Part shown: piece by piece, positions 36,207 through 48,500 of the stretch
How positions within the stretch are numbered: position 1 is the stretch's first letter
Layout: the number at the start of each line of letters is the position of its first letter
Translations under genes and position numbers: made by a program
Origin: Antedon mediterranea
Taxonomy: Eukaryota; Echinodermata; Crinoidea; Comatulida; Antedonidae
Assembly: GCF_964355755.1 (NCBI RefSeq)
Contig: NC_092673.1
Location: 17,921,001 to 17,985,000 of the forward strand
Direction of reading: 5' to 3'
Length of the DNA: 64,000 bases
The notes under the pieces: model-generated
Database searches by the model: none
Seen by the model: only the letters and a program-made list of their open reading frames with translations
Told to the model about the DNA's origin: nothing

Positions 36207-37734
36207 TCTTCTTTCTTTCTGTATGATTTTTGTGTAACGCTTTTCTCTAAAACTTGCAAACATAACATTTTGTTAACTATGTTAACATTTAGACATTTAT
36301 GTAACGTCGTCAAGCGAAGCTTTTCATGATGTTTACAATCGCGCAACGTGACGTACGCGCGATTTAACGATTTTCTCGTATTTAACATATGTCGAAAACC
36401 AAATAACATTTTAAAGTGAAACTTTGCAAAAGTTTAATTTATATTATGCGCTAACTTTCTGTTGAAAAAAAATTGCGTGTTTTACACAAAGTTACGCGCG
36501 CACGCGCATTTAAAATTTCAAAATGCGCAAAATTAATTTATAATCAACTTTCTACGCGTTTCATGTCGTTTTAAGCATGTCAAAAATTCCCACACGTGCG
36601 CACATTTTTACGTGTGCGGTGCGCACGTAGCATTGAAAACGTATTTTTTTCGCGTGATTTATGTTTTTCCAGCCTTTTCTAGTAATTTTACCAAATTTTA
36701 AACAATTTCGACTTAAAGATACGTCATACGAGCACGTCGAATTGGACAATTTGCGCGCGTTTTTTATGAAAAGGTTAAAAAATTCGTTTAAAAAATGCCT
36801 TTTTTTAAACAGTCGTAATTTCTAAACTAGACGGTCAACTTTTTGTGGATGGGATATTCTGGAAGTAGATGAGTTGTAGATATCGGATCAGGTATTAATA
36901 TGGCTAACCGGACATTGTGACGTCATCGTATGGCCACGCGAATATAAAATTTAGGATTTTTGTATCTTTTGTCATAGCTCATCACATTGAATAGAGCGCA
37001 TATCCACTTATCCGTTTTCAATTTTCACCCCGATTTTGACATTGTCTAGGTCAATCAACTATCTTTCGCATGAGTTAAAAATATTTTAATTTTTTTGACG
37101 TCATCATGCCTAAAAATTAAAATCACGTGTGGCAGTAATTTCATCTTTACAGTAAATTTTAATCTGTTATAGCTCGTAAGAATAAAATGTGATAATCACG
37201 ATTAAAACTTTTTCTGGAAGCTATTGGATTGTAGATACGAAATTATGTAAAAATGTTGCCAATTGGATGTTGTGACGTCATCATATGGCCAGTTAAATGA
37301 AAAAGGTCGTATTTTCATCTTTTGCGTCATAATTCATTACATTTAAAAGAGCGCGCATCAATATTTCACGTATTCAAATTTCTTCTACACGCTAATACGT
37401 TGTTGCTGAGATAATTTCCTTTCGGAATTGCTACCTTCGCGTTTCATTTTAAAACCGTCAACATGTTAAAAATTGCAATAAATAGCGGGTCCCGTAATTT
37501 CACCTATTCTATGTATGTCACTGTATGTGATATGGATACAGATTATACTGTGTATACTATATATGAATATAAATAATAAAATTCAGCAATAACAACATAT
37601 CATATTCTTCAGTTCAGGTCATAATGCCAACGTGAACACTTCCTTTTGTCTTCAACCTATCCCCTTAATGTTAATGTTGCACCATTTGCGCGGCGGATAA
37701 CCAAACTCGTCAAAGTGACGAGTTACATGTCTAG
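36207..37734 (+). mobile_element. Helitron-like unit H12, begins with TC
   Basis: 1,528 bp. Starts TCTTCTTTCTTTCTG directly after the previous CTAG, which fits the canonical TC start of Helitrons, and ends ACATGTCTAG. Body nearly the same as H11. Confidence 0.83.
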
Positions 37735-39260
37735 TTATTCTTCAGTCTTTCTCCCTCACTTTTTGTGCAGAGCGTATCTCTAAAATGGGTAAACATAACA
37801 TTTCATAACTTTGTCAACATATGGACATTTACGTGAAGTTGTGCACCTCCTATTTTTGAATGACGTCAGTGTTGCGCAACATGACTTACGCGCGTTTTTA
37901 TGAATTTACAGATAATAACATAGATCGAAAACCATATAACAATTTAAATTGAAACTTTGCAAAAGTTTAATTTATATCAGGCGCTAACTTTCTGTTGAAA
38001 AAAAGTTGAGTGTTTTACACAAAGTTACGCGCGCACGCGCATTTAAAATTTCAAAATGCGCAAAATTAATTTCTAATCAACTTTCTACGCGTTTCATGTC
38101 ATTTTAAGCATGTAAAAAATTCCCACGCATGCGCAAATTTTTACGTGTGCGGTGCGCACGTAGCATTAAAAACATATATTTTTCGCGTGATTTATGTTTT
38201 TCCAGCCTTTTCTAGTAATTTTACCAACTTTTAAACAATTTCGACTTAAAGTTACGTCATACGAGCACGTCGAATTGGACAATTTGCGCACGTTTTTGAT
38301 GAAAAAGTACAAAAATTTGTCAAAATTATGCCTTTTTTTAAACAATCGTAATTTCTAAACTACACGGTCAACTTTTTGTGGAAGACAAATTCTGCAAGTT
38401 GATGAGTTGTAGATATCGGATCATGTATTAATATGGCTAACCGGACATTTTAACGTCATCGTATGGCCACACGAATATAAAATTGAGGATTTTTGTATCT
38501 TTCGTCATAGCTCATCACATTTAATAGAGCGCATCTCCACTTATACATTTTCCATTTTCACCCCGATTTTGATATTGTCTAGGTCAATCAACTATCTTTC
38601 GCATGAGTTAAAAATATTTTAATTGTTTTGACGTCATCGTGCCTAAAAATTTAAATTACATGTGGCATTAATTTCATCTTTACAGTAAATTTTAATCTGT
38701 TATAGCTCGTAAGAATAAAATGTGATAATCACGATTAAAACGTTTTCTGGAAGCTATTGGATTGTAGATACGAAATCATGTAAAAAATTTTTCAATCGGA
38801 TGTTGTGACGTCATCATATGGCCAGTTAAATAAAAAAAGTCGTATTTTCATATTTTGCGTCATAGTTCATCAAATTTAAAAGGGTGCGCATCTATATTTT
38901 ACGTATTCAAATTTCTTCTACACGCTAATATGTTGTTCCTAAGATAATTTCCTTCTGAAATTGCTATCGAAGTGTTTCATTTTGATACCGTCACCATGTT
39001 AAAAATTGGAATAAATGGCGGGTCCCGTAATTTCACCTATTCTACACTGTATGTAATATGTATACAGATTATACTGTTTGCATGTATACTATATGACACA
39101 AAATTGACAGAATTCAGCACTAACAGCATATCATATTCTTCAGTTCTTGTCATAATGCCATAATCTTTATCTGTGTGCAATATTCCAACGTATGACGTGC
39201 ACATGGCGTTTGTCGTTGTGCGGATAACTAACTCGTCAAAGTGACGAGTTTCATGTCTAG
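37735..39260 (+). mobile_element. Helitron-like unit H13, mixed A/B body
   Basis: Starts TTATTCTTCAGTCTTTC with B-type leader (GTGCAGAGCGTATCTC), then turns to A-type sequence after about 37910, and finishes with B-type GCGGATAACTAA and TTTCATGTCTAG. Suggests template switching or gene conversion between subfamilies. Confidence 0.8.
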
Positions 39261-40771
39261 TTCTTCTTTCTTTCTGTCATTTTTGTGCAGAGCGTATCTC
39301 TAAAACGTGTAAAGTTAACATTTTATAACTTTGTCAACATATGGGCAATCACGTGAAGTTGTGCTTTCCTATAATTGAATGACGTCAGAGTTGCGCAACA
39401 TGACTTACGCGCGTTTTTATGAATTTCGCGTATTTAACATAGATCGAAAACCATATAACAATTTAAATTAAAACTTAGCAAAAGTCTAATTTATATCGTG
39501 CGCTAACTTTTTGTGCACTAAAAATGGCATGTTTTACACAAAGTTACGCGCGCACGCGCGTTTAAAATTTTCCAATGCGAAAAATCAATTTCTAATCAAC
39601 TTTATACGCGTTTCATGTCATTTTGAGCATGTCAAAAATTCCCACACGTGCGCAAATTTTTACGCGCGTGGTGCACACGTAGCGTTAAAAACGTCATTTT
39701 TTCAAGTGATTTATGTTTTTCCAGCCTTTTCTAGTAATTTTACCAACTTTTGAATAATTTCGACTTCAAATTACGTCATACGAGCACGTAGAATATGATA
39801 ATTTGCGAGCTTTTTTGATGAAAAACTTCAAAAATTCGTCAAAATTAAGCCTTTTTTTAAACAATCGTAGTTTCTAAACTAAACGGTAAAAATTATTTTT
39901 ATTACATATTCTGGAAGTTGATGAGTTGTAGATATCAGATCATGCATTAATATGGCTAACCGGACATTGTGACGTCATCGTATGGCCACGCGAATATGAA
40001 ATTTAGGATTTTTGTATCTTTCGTCATAACTCCTCACATTTAATAGAGGGCATCTCCACTTATCCGTTTTCCATTTTCACCCCGATTTTGATATTGTCTA
40101 GGTCAATGAACTATCTTTAGCATGAGTTGAAAATATTTTAATTTTTATGACGTCATCATGCCTAAAAATTTAAATTACGTGTGGCATTAATTTCATCTTT
40201 ACAGTAAATTTCAATCTGTTATAGCTAGTAAGAATAAAATGTGATAATCACGATTAAAACGTTTTCTTGAAGCTATTGGATTGTAGATACAAAATCATGT
40301 GAACATTTTGCCAATCGGATGTGGTGACGTCATCATATGGCCAGTTAAATAAAAAAAGTCGTATTTTCATCTTTTGCGTCATAGTTCATTACATTTAAAA
40401 GAGCGCGCATTAATATTTCACGTATTTAAATTTCTTCTACACGTTAATATGTTGTTGCTGAGATAATTTCCTTCCAAAATTGCTACCTTCGCGTTTCATT
40501 TTAAAACCATCAACATGTTAAAAATTGCAATAAATAGCGGGTCCCGTAATTTCCCCTATTCTACACTGTATGTGATATGTATACAGATTACACTGTGTAT
40601 ACTATATATGAATCAAAATAATAGAATTCAGCAATAACAACATATCATAGTCTTCAGTTCAGGTCATAATGCCATAATCTTTTTCCGTGTGCAATATTCC
40701 AACGTATGGCGTGGACGTGGCGTTTGTCGTGCGGATAACTAACTCGTCAAAGTGACGAGTTTCATGTCTAG
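39261..40771 (+). mobile_element. Helitron-like unit H14, B-type ends
   Basis: 1,511 bp, starts TTCTTCTTTCTTTCTGTC and ends TTTCATGTCTAG. The body is B type in the first half and resembles A units around 40000-40600. No 5' module. Confidence 0.8.
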
Positions 40772-42292
40772 TTTCTCTTCTTTCTTTCTGTATGATTTTT
40801 GTGGAACGCTTTTCTCGAAAACTTGCAAACATAACATTTTGTAACTTTCTCAACATATCGTCATGCACATGAAGATGTGCAGCGAAGCTTTTCATGATAT
40901 TTACAATTGCGCAACGTGACCTACGCGCGATTTAACGATTTTGTCGTATTTAACATAGCTCGACAACCAAATAACATTTCAACTTGAAACTTTGCAAAAG
41001 TTTAATTTATATCATGCGCTAACTTTCTGTTGAAAAAAAATTGCGTGTTTTACACAAAGTTACGCGCGCACGCGCATATAAAATTTCAAAATGCGCAAAA
41101 TTAATTTATAATCAACTTTCTACGCGTTTCATGTCGTTTTAAGCATGTCAAAAATTCCCACGCGTGCGCACATTTTTACGTGTGCGGTGCGCACGTAGCA
41201 TTGAAAACGTATTTTTTTCGCGTGATTTATGTTGTTCCAGCTTTTTCAAGTAATTTTACCAAATTTTAAACAATTTCGACTTAAAGATACGTCATACGAG
41301 CACGTCGAATTGGACAATTGGCGCGCGTTTTTTATGAAAAGGTTAAAAAATTCGTTTAAAATATGCCTTTTTTTAAACAGTCGTAATTTCTAAACTAGAC
41401 GGTCAACTTTTTGTGGATGGCATATTCTGGAAGTAGATGAGTTGTAGATATCGAATCAGGTAGTAATATGGCTAACTGGACATTGTGACGTCATCGTATG
41501 GCCACACGAATATAAAATTTAGGATTTTTGTATCTTTCGTCATAGCTCATCACATTGAATAGAGCGCATCTCCACTTATCCGTTTTCCATTTTCACCCCG
41601 ATTTTGATATTGTCTAGGTCAATCAAGTATCTTTCGCATGAGTTAAAAATATTTTAATTTTTTTGACGTCATCATGCCTAAAAATTTAAATCACGTGTGG
41701 CATTAATTTCATCTTTACAGTAAATTTTAATCTGTTATAGCTCGTAAGAATAAAATGTGATAATCACGATTAAAACTTTTTCTGGAAGCTATTGGATTGT
41801 AGATACGAAATTATGTAAAAATGTTGCCAATCGGATGTTGTGACGTCATCATATGGCTAGTTAAACAAAAAAGGTCGTATTTTCATCTTTTGCGTCATAA
41901 TTCATTACATTTAAAAGAGTGCGCATCAATATTTCACGTATTCAAATTTCTTCTACACGCTAATACGTTGTTGCTGAGATAATTTCCTTTCGGAATTGCT
42001 ACCTTCGCGTTTCATTTTAAAACCGTCAACATGTTAAAAATTGCAATAAATAGCGGGTCCCGTAATTTCACCTATTCTACACTGTATGTGATATGGATAC
42101 AGATACTGTGTATACTATATATGAATTTAAATAATAAAATTCAGCAATAACAACATATCATATTCTTCAGTTCAGGTCATAATGCCAACGTGAACACTTC
42201 CTTTTGTCCTCAACCTATCCTCTTAATGTTTATGTTGCACCACTTGCGCGGCGGATAACCAAACTCGTCAAAGTGACGAGTTACATGTCTAG
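40772..42292 (+). mobile_element. Helitron-like unit H15, last unit of the array
   Basis: 1,521 bp, A-type. Its CTAG at 42289-42292 is followed by TTACATTATCAG, which is unrelated to the family, so this is the 3' edge of the array. Confidence 0.83.
42265..42292 (+). promoter_or_regulatory. Helitron-type 3' terminus (representative)
   Basis: AACTCGTCA, loop AAG, TGACGAGTT, then six bases and CTAG. The same structure ends every intact unit: 18570, 19927, 21451, 23130, 24711, 26471, 28052, 29827, 31344, 33001, 34528, 36206, 37734, 39260, 40771 and (one stem mismatch) 51345. A hairpin a few bases before CTRR is the defining 3' end of Helitrons, where it acts as replication terminator. Confidence 0.78.
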
Positions 42293-42344
42293 TTACATTA
42301 TCAGATTTGTGATTTGTGATAGTATGTGTACTGACGAATTCGAT

Positions 42345-42495
42345 CCAACTCGGCCCTAAACCGTCTCGGCCAAGTCATGTCGGCCCCAAGTCAACTCGGC
42401 CCCACGTCAACTCGGCCCCACATCAACTCGGCCCCACGTCAACTCGGCCTCACGTCAACTCGGCCAAAAACTAATCCGTCAACTCGGCCTCCAGA
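42345..42495. repeat. 16-bp minisatellite, left copy
   Basis: About eight repeats of AACTCGGCCCCACGTC with variants. Inverse of the array at 43872-44080. Confidence 0.88.
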
Positions 42496-43289
42496 AACTA
42501 TGGAACGCAAAAAGTGCTAATATAGTAGTTAATATTATAATGGCAGGATAAACATCACAGACGGTTGGACTAGGGCCTACATAATAGACGAAATAAAACG
42601 AAAAATTCAATATAAATTATAACACACTGGGCCTGATCGTTTTTTGTTTAATCGATAGGTAATATTTATTTATATTGTTTGAAATAAATAAATATTTCTT
42701 CACATTTTGTATACAGGAATAACTGTCGAAGAAGAAATTTTAATAAATAATATTTAAACAATATACTTCGGTCTACAACTGTATATAATACATCAATATA
42801 AAAAGAATATAATGACATTAAAATCATAACAAATCAAAAGGCAAGAAAACAAATTGCATAAGCATTATGGGTATAGGTTACATGCACACACACCCAGACA
42901 TGAATGTGCATTATTTTCAAATAGGCCTTACGGTTTTTTTTGTATGACATTTTTATGTTCATTTCGTTTCTATTTCATAATTATTCATAATTAATACAGT
43001 ACACCATGGGAAGAGAGAAATTTGCTTCCATAACAGTCCATAGGGATGTGATTATGATTTTATTGTATTAAATTATGGATTCATGGAATTTGTCATGGTG
43101 TGTGTTGTTACTATCATCGGGAATCTTGTGTCCCGTTTTGTAATATTATCTTTAATTAAACTAAAAAGAATAATTTCTTCCTCACTATTATCCGATGATC
43201 ATACAGAAACGGCTGCCATTTTAACGTCACGTCACAAAACGGAACAGGTGTGAATGTTTAAAACGGAACGGTGAGCGGGCGCGCGTCAC

Positions 43290-43356
43290 GTTGAAAAAAA
43301 CGGCGCCGTCTTCCGTTCCGTTTCGCGGAACGGAAGACGGCGCCGTTTTTTTCAAC
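43290..43356. repeat. Perfect hairpin, 31-bp stem, 5-base loop
   Basis: Left arm 43290-43320 and right arm 43326-43356 are exact complements around TTTCG. GC-rich core (ACGGCGCCGTCTTCCG) in an otherwise AT-rich element. Confidence 0.95.
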
Positions 43357-43604
43357 GGACGGTGGGAATGCCCCTTTAGGTGATCAATTTTATTGAACAA
43401 TACAGGGCGCGGTGGGTGTTAAAAAACAGATGAGAATGCTAAGACAATATTATGTTGTTTAGGAATTCCGTTGTTTAGGATTCAAACAATATGTTTTAGT
43501 TTTTGCTTGACAAAATAAAAAAACGCCATTTTTTTCATGATGATTTCTTCAGTAGTGTGTTTTAGATTAATTTCCCATACATAAATATATTCATTGGATT
43601 CTCC

Positions 43605-43695
43605 ATTATTTATTTATTTATTTATTTACCAGATTTCTATAGCGCCCTTTTCATGAAAACTCATGCTCAAAGGCGCTTCACATCATAAAGACAAA
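43605..43695 (-). mobile_element. Retroposon 3' tail fragment
   Basis: On the minus strand GAAGCGCCTTTGAGCATG, then GGGCGCTATAGAAATCTGG and (TAAA)n. This type of tail is common on LINE- or SINE-derived copies in marine invertebrates; only the tail is present. Confidence 0.55.
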
Positions 43696-43871
43696 CATCA
43701 TAAGCATAAATATGTACTACCTATCAATTAAACGAAAAACGATCAGGCCCAGTGTGTTAATTTCCGTTTTATTTCGTCTATTAAGTATTATGTAGGTCTA
43801 ACCGTACTATATCCTGCCATTGTAATAAATGAACTACTATATTAGCACTTTTTGCGTTCCATACTTTTTAA

Positions 43872-44080
43872 AGGCCGAGTTGACGTGAGGCCGAGTTGAC
43901 GTGAGGCCGAGTTGACGTGAGGCCGAGTTGACGTGAGGCCGAGTTGACTTGAGGCCGAGTTGACTTGAGGCCGAGTTGACTTGGGGCCGAGTTGACTTGG
44001 GGCCGAGTTGACTTGGGGCCGACTTGATGTGGGGCCGACTTGACTTTGGCCGAGACGGTTTAGGGCCGAGTTGACCTGCA
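43872..44080. repeat. 16-bp minisatellite, right copy
   Basis: About twelve repeats of GGCCGAGTTGACGTGA, changing in order to -TTGACTTGA and -TTGACTTGGG variants toward the terminus. Confidence 0.92.
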
Positions 44081-44091
44081 CCCGTACTGAC

Positions 44092-44505
44092 AAGTATCTG
44101 TCATCTATTATCAGATATCAATTGTGTGGTAAAATTGTCAACTAGATGTTGTCTTATGATTACCTCATCCTTTGAAAGGAACATAAAGTTGTGAACAACC
44201 TAAATACACATTTTAATTTATATGTCAAGTAGGATTTGTAGGTGCTGTATTATAGCTACTGTAAATCTGAATTCAGTTTCCAGTTACAGCATCAAAAATA
44301 CTTAAATACTTAATTTATTGTGCCTTAAAAGTTGAATTTGTTTATTAAAAGAATATTAATATTTCTAATGTACAGCATACTACAAAGGATTGTGTTGTTT
44401 TTTGTGTGTTACTGTTAGATTGTGCACATAAGGCATGTGCATTGTTACCTCACAAAATAAAACTGATTTAAATTTAATTTCATTATGCAATTACAGTATT
44501 TTATC
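44092..44505. other. Intergenic spacer, nothing recognised
   Basis: AT-rich sequence without supported coding frame, repeat or hairpin. Confidence 0.4.
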
Positions 44506-44509
44506 TTAA

Positions 44510-46085
44510 AGGGGGATTCTGGGTTTAAAATTGCTTTTAAATATCGTTTATTTATTAAATAACAAATATTATAACAATATAGACATGTCAGAATGAAGAA
44601 ATGATAACGAGAAATTAAAAATATTAAATTTCATATACATTTTAGGGTAAATTCATGGAAAGTCTGTTTTTCAGCAGCTTAGGGAAGCTCATTAATATTC
44701 ATGAGATATTCACAAAATCACATCATCAGTGGATTCCAAACTCGCGACGGCATGTACGTTGTGTTTGTCAACTAAATTTACATATCTCTCCTCTGTCAAA
44801 CGACGACCACCCGATCATTGTGAAATACATTTTTTGTAGATTTTCTAAGCTAGGTCTAAAGTGTAATAATAACAGTAGTAGCATATATTTATTTGACATT
44901 TAATGAAATACAAAATTTAGTACAGATTACGGAGTCATACTATTTTTATACCTCGAATAGTACAGATCGTATTATCGGCTAAACGTACTAGGGGCTAGGC
45001 CTAGCCTAAATCATTTTTTTTCATGGGTGAGAGCCATTCTGACTAGGGATTAAAACGTTAAAACATTGGGGACCATCATGGGCCTAGATAGCCTACTACT
45101 AAACGATTGGCCCATAAATAACAAAACTCAGTGGGTTCCAAACCCATCCTATCAACCAAACTCCTAAACAATCTAAACCTAAAACATACTACAAAATCGG
45201 CTGTATCGCCGTTCGCGCGTATGGTGTCCCGATCGTCTACGTAGGCCTAAAAAAGCCTAGTTTACTCTCCAAAAAAGCGGATACTACTGCATCAAGCAAG
45301 TAGACCAGGTAGTAGGAAGGAGACCTAGCCGATCCGGCCCAGTTAAAAATTGAGCTAGCTAGAGTAGTAGACCCTATGCGAATTGATACTACCAGGCCTT
45401 TTACTAGGCTACACTTCTTAAAATTAGCAATACTTATGTTTACAAATATTCCAACTCTCTCATTCGAGCTATTATTATCTATACCATTCCGGTAGGTCGA
45501 GTCGACCTTCAATTAAATACTGTACATCGTTAATGTTGTAATTATAGACGGGGTATACTTGACCCGACCAGTTTGGTGTTGTATACTGTATCTGCTTATC
45601 ACGTGACGATGCCAGGCATGGGCGCGGCAGGTGGAGCACGTGTATCGTCGTCTTGCTCTCCTCGCTCAGCAGGAATGTATACGTTACGCTTCATTGATTT
45701 TTAAGGCTTTCCCTAAGTCAGTGCGAAAATCGGCAAACGTAAAGTGCAAACATATCTAATTTTTCACTGTTTTGATGAATTTTCATAGAACATTGACTTC
45801 ATATTTATGGGAAGACTGACTAAAATTACATCAGATAAGTATAATTTTACAAAAGTAATTGATATGGTTATTGATAACGAGTCGTCGGAAGATTGACCAT
45901 TTCACGAATTTCCTATTCTGTAACACAGTGTCATATCGCCGTAGCTGCACTTGTAATCTGGCCTTATTTCACAGCCTTCGTTCTGCTTCACTGGGCGCAA
46001 ATATAAATTGAAACTTTTACCGTTCAAGAGACAAACAAATATATTTTACATTTTTTACTATTCATTTTAAACCCGGAACCCCCCT
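44510..46085. mobile_element. TTAA-flanked DNA transposon (piggyBac/Kolobok type)
   Basis: AGGGGGATTCTGGGTTTAAA at the left and TTTAAACCCGGAACCCCCCT at the right are inverted copies, with TTAA on both sides (44506-44509, 46086-46089). TTAA duplication is typical of piggyBac and Kolobok. No transposase frame: the open frames of 82 and 91 codons inside are unrecognised. A third related terminus is at 62650-62683. Confidence 0.78.
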
Positions 46086-46091
46086 TTAATT

Positions 46092-46843
46092 CAGGGGCAG
46101 ATTTAGGGGGGGGGGGCTGGCCCCGGCCCTCTTTTGTATTATATATATATAGATATATATATTATGCACCCATTTACATGCGATTTTACAGGAAAAGAGG
46201 GTACAAATCAACATAAAAAATTGTTAAAATCTTCAATTTTTTTTAAGTTGAACCGAGTTTAACTTCAACGTTACGATCGGTAAAACTGACTGACCAATCA
46301 AATAGTACATAAATTACGTCATCATAGTTTGTGAAAAAATACGTACGCGTTGACAATTCTTGATTTTTTACAACGCGGCGATGTTTGTTGTACTCTTTTA
46401 AAGTCTGATATTTCAAAATAACAAGTGTAAGTAAAACTAAATTTTAATATACAAACAATTTAATTTAATGTTTGTCTTTAGTGTAAAGCCTAGATTAAGA
46501 TATCAGCGAAAACATGTCCTAGACCGGCCTTGGCTTTGCAAAACTTTACGTCCATGTGTCCCAGCAACGATCGCGTAACAAATGTGTAAAAATTTGCGAC
46601 GGGAAAACAGGCTTTAGACTATTGGTGCAACAAAAAAAAACAGTTCCGTATATTAAATAGGGTCTACAAAAACCCACTATATTCAGATAATTATATGATA
46701 AGAATCGACTGGCCAAAAGCCTCAGATGCTATCCCGGGGCGTCTAGAAAAAAATTGTTTCCGGGGGAACATGCCCCCGACCCCCCTAGACGATTATTTTC
46801 CCATATCGGCCCCCTCTTTATCAAAATCCTAGATGCGCCCCTG
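46092..46843. mobile_element. hAT-like element, CAGGGGC ends
   Basis: CAGGGGCAGATTTAGG with an 11-G run, and CCTAGATGCGCCCCTG at the other end, are inverted copies; TAATT flanks both sides. CAGGGGCGGAT-type ends are known from hAT elements, but those make 8-bp duplications, so the 5-bp match may be partial. No transposase frame. Abuts the TTAA element. Confidence 0.65.
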
Positions 46844-46848
46844 TAATT

Positions 46849-48130
46849 AGTCAGTAAAACATATTTTCGTGGCTTAGACTTAGAGCACTCTTTATACTAA
46901 TGTACTAGATTTGGATGTATAAGTTTCATCCGATTAACAAATGGTAACATGCATTGACAGTTGACAAACATTTTGTGGTTTTAATAAATAAAATAATTAA
47001 TTATATAATATAGGATAAATTACACAGAAAAAAAGTAATGTGATGATGTGCGTTTGCCTAGCCTTTGTTTAAGGTGCACTTTCACCTTGGCTGGAAAACC
47101 CCAGGGCAATTTACAGTCATTTTTGTCTTTTCAGGTTTAGACATGCAAGTGATTATTAATTTCCAATAGACCATATCATAAAAACCTATCAAAAACTGCG
47201 TTTGTGAGTTTGTTCTCTGTTGATATAAAATCTTTTATTTTCCATTGAATAGGTTGACATGCAAGACTGATTAGGAAGTCATATGAAATACAGAACGCGG
47301 CAAAGAGGGTGTTGGCATTTTGCATAACAATAAACACCTTGTAGGCTGGTAGCGTCCATTGATGTACAGTAGGGCTGTACAATCCCATTGCTGGACCAGT
47401 GGATGGAGAATTCTTTTCCAGACAAATGATGTAATTTTATGGTTAACATTTTTTATGAATTCATTAGTGTGATGTGAGTTATATATTTTTTAAATTTCAT
47501 TATAGTAATTTGACTTTTAAGCTAGTAGAGCTCATTATATAAAGGTTTAAACAGTCTGGTTTAAAGCTAGTCCGTAATAATACAACACAATGGTTCATAC
47601 AACAAACAGTAGCCAAAACATATTTTGGTTTAATCCAACAGATATGTTGTGTGAGAATAAATGCTGTTTTAAATGTCTTATTAATTCTTTTTAATTGTGG
47701 TTTGCTGTCTTTAAATTACCTTTTGATTGCCATGTTGATACTGAGACTATCTTATCTACTGTAACAAACAATATTATTTATGTAATTATTAGAATCAGGG
47801 ACATTTCGGATCAGTCATAGAGGAAACAATTAAATAGTTTTTTCCTCCATAGACCAAGATCCCACAATTAGGATATAAATGGTTGGTAGTTTGCAATAGT
47901 TATACAATTTTAAACAAATGATTTTTTAAACTGAATAATCAACTATTTTATTATATGGTTTACAATTTTTATAAAAATTTTGATTTTCTCTTTGTGAAAA
48001 AAATTGGTCATACTTAAAATTGCAGTGTAAGGCAATAATTGTCCTTTTTAAGTGCTTATAACATCATGTAATTGTGCGTTATTTTTTTATGCTTACTATG
48101 GAATGACATATAATGCCTGCGTGTTAATAA
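46849..48130. other. Intergenic spacer
   Basis: AT-rich; a short hairpin word (AAGGTGCACTTTCACCTT) at about 47070. A 70-codon minus-strand frame (47176-47388) is unrecognised. No gene supported. Confidence 0.4.
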
Positions 48131-48500
48131 TTAGTTATCCGCTTAGTAGCGGATAACTCCTTGTGATTGTATTGGATCAATTTTTTTTTTTCTGTATACG
48201 TTCTTCTTTCTTTCTTTCTCGCTATTTTTGTGCATCGCGTTTCTCTAAAATGTGTAAGCATAACATTTCATAACTTTGACAGCATGTGGACATTTACCTG
48301 AAGTTGTGCACCTCCTATTTTTAAATGACGTCATAGTTGCGCAACGTGACTTGCACGCAATTTTATGAATTTCAATGATTGATCATAGATTAAAAACCAA
48401 AAGTCATTTAGTATTGGCACTTTGACAAAATTTAAGTCATATCAGGGGCAAACTTTCTACGGATTAAAAATGGCATGTTTCACAAGAAGTTACGCGCGCA

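Larger units (their letters stand above)
42336..44083. mobile_element. 1.75-kb inverted-repeat element, 8-bp duplication GTACTGAC
   Basis: GTACTGAC flanks both sides (42328-42335 and 44084-44091). Long inverted ends (roughly 350 bp) include AACTCGGCCCTAAACCG, arrays of GGCCGAGTTGACGTGA 16-mers and a shared tract with CGATCAGGCCCAGTGTG. The 8-bp duplication fits hAT- or P-like integration. No transposase frame; the 83-codon frame at the right end is the 16-mer array read in translation. Contains a perfect 31-bp-stem hairpin and a retroposon tail. Confidence 0.8.

Noticed and set aside
19927-42292. The array as a CRISPR locus
   Set aside because: Repeats are 1.5 kb with transposon ends, not short repeats with unique spacers, and the DNA is eukaryotic.
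43842-44093. 83-codon minus-strand frame of QLGPKSTRPQVNSA repeats
   Set aside because: Translation of the 16-bp GGCCGAGTTGACGTGA array in a transposon end.
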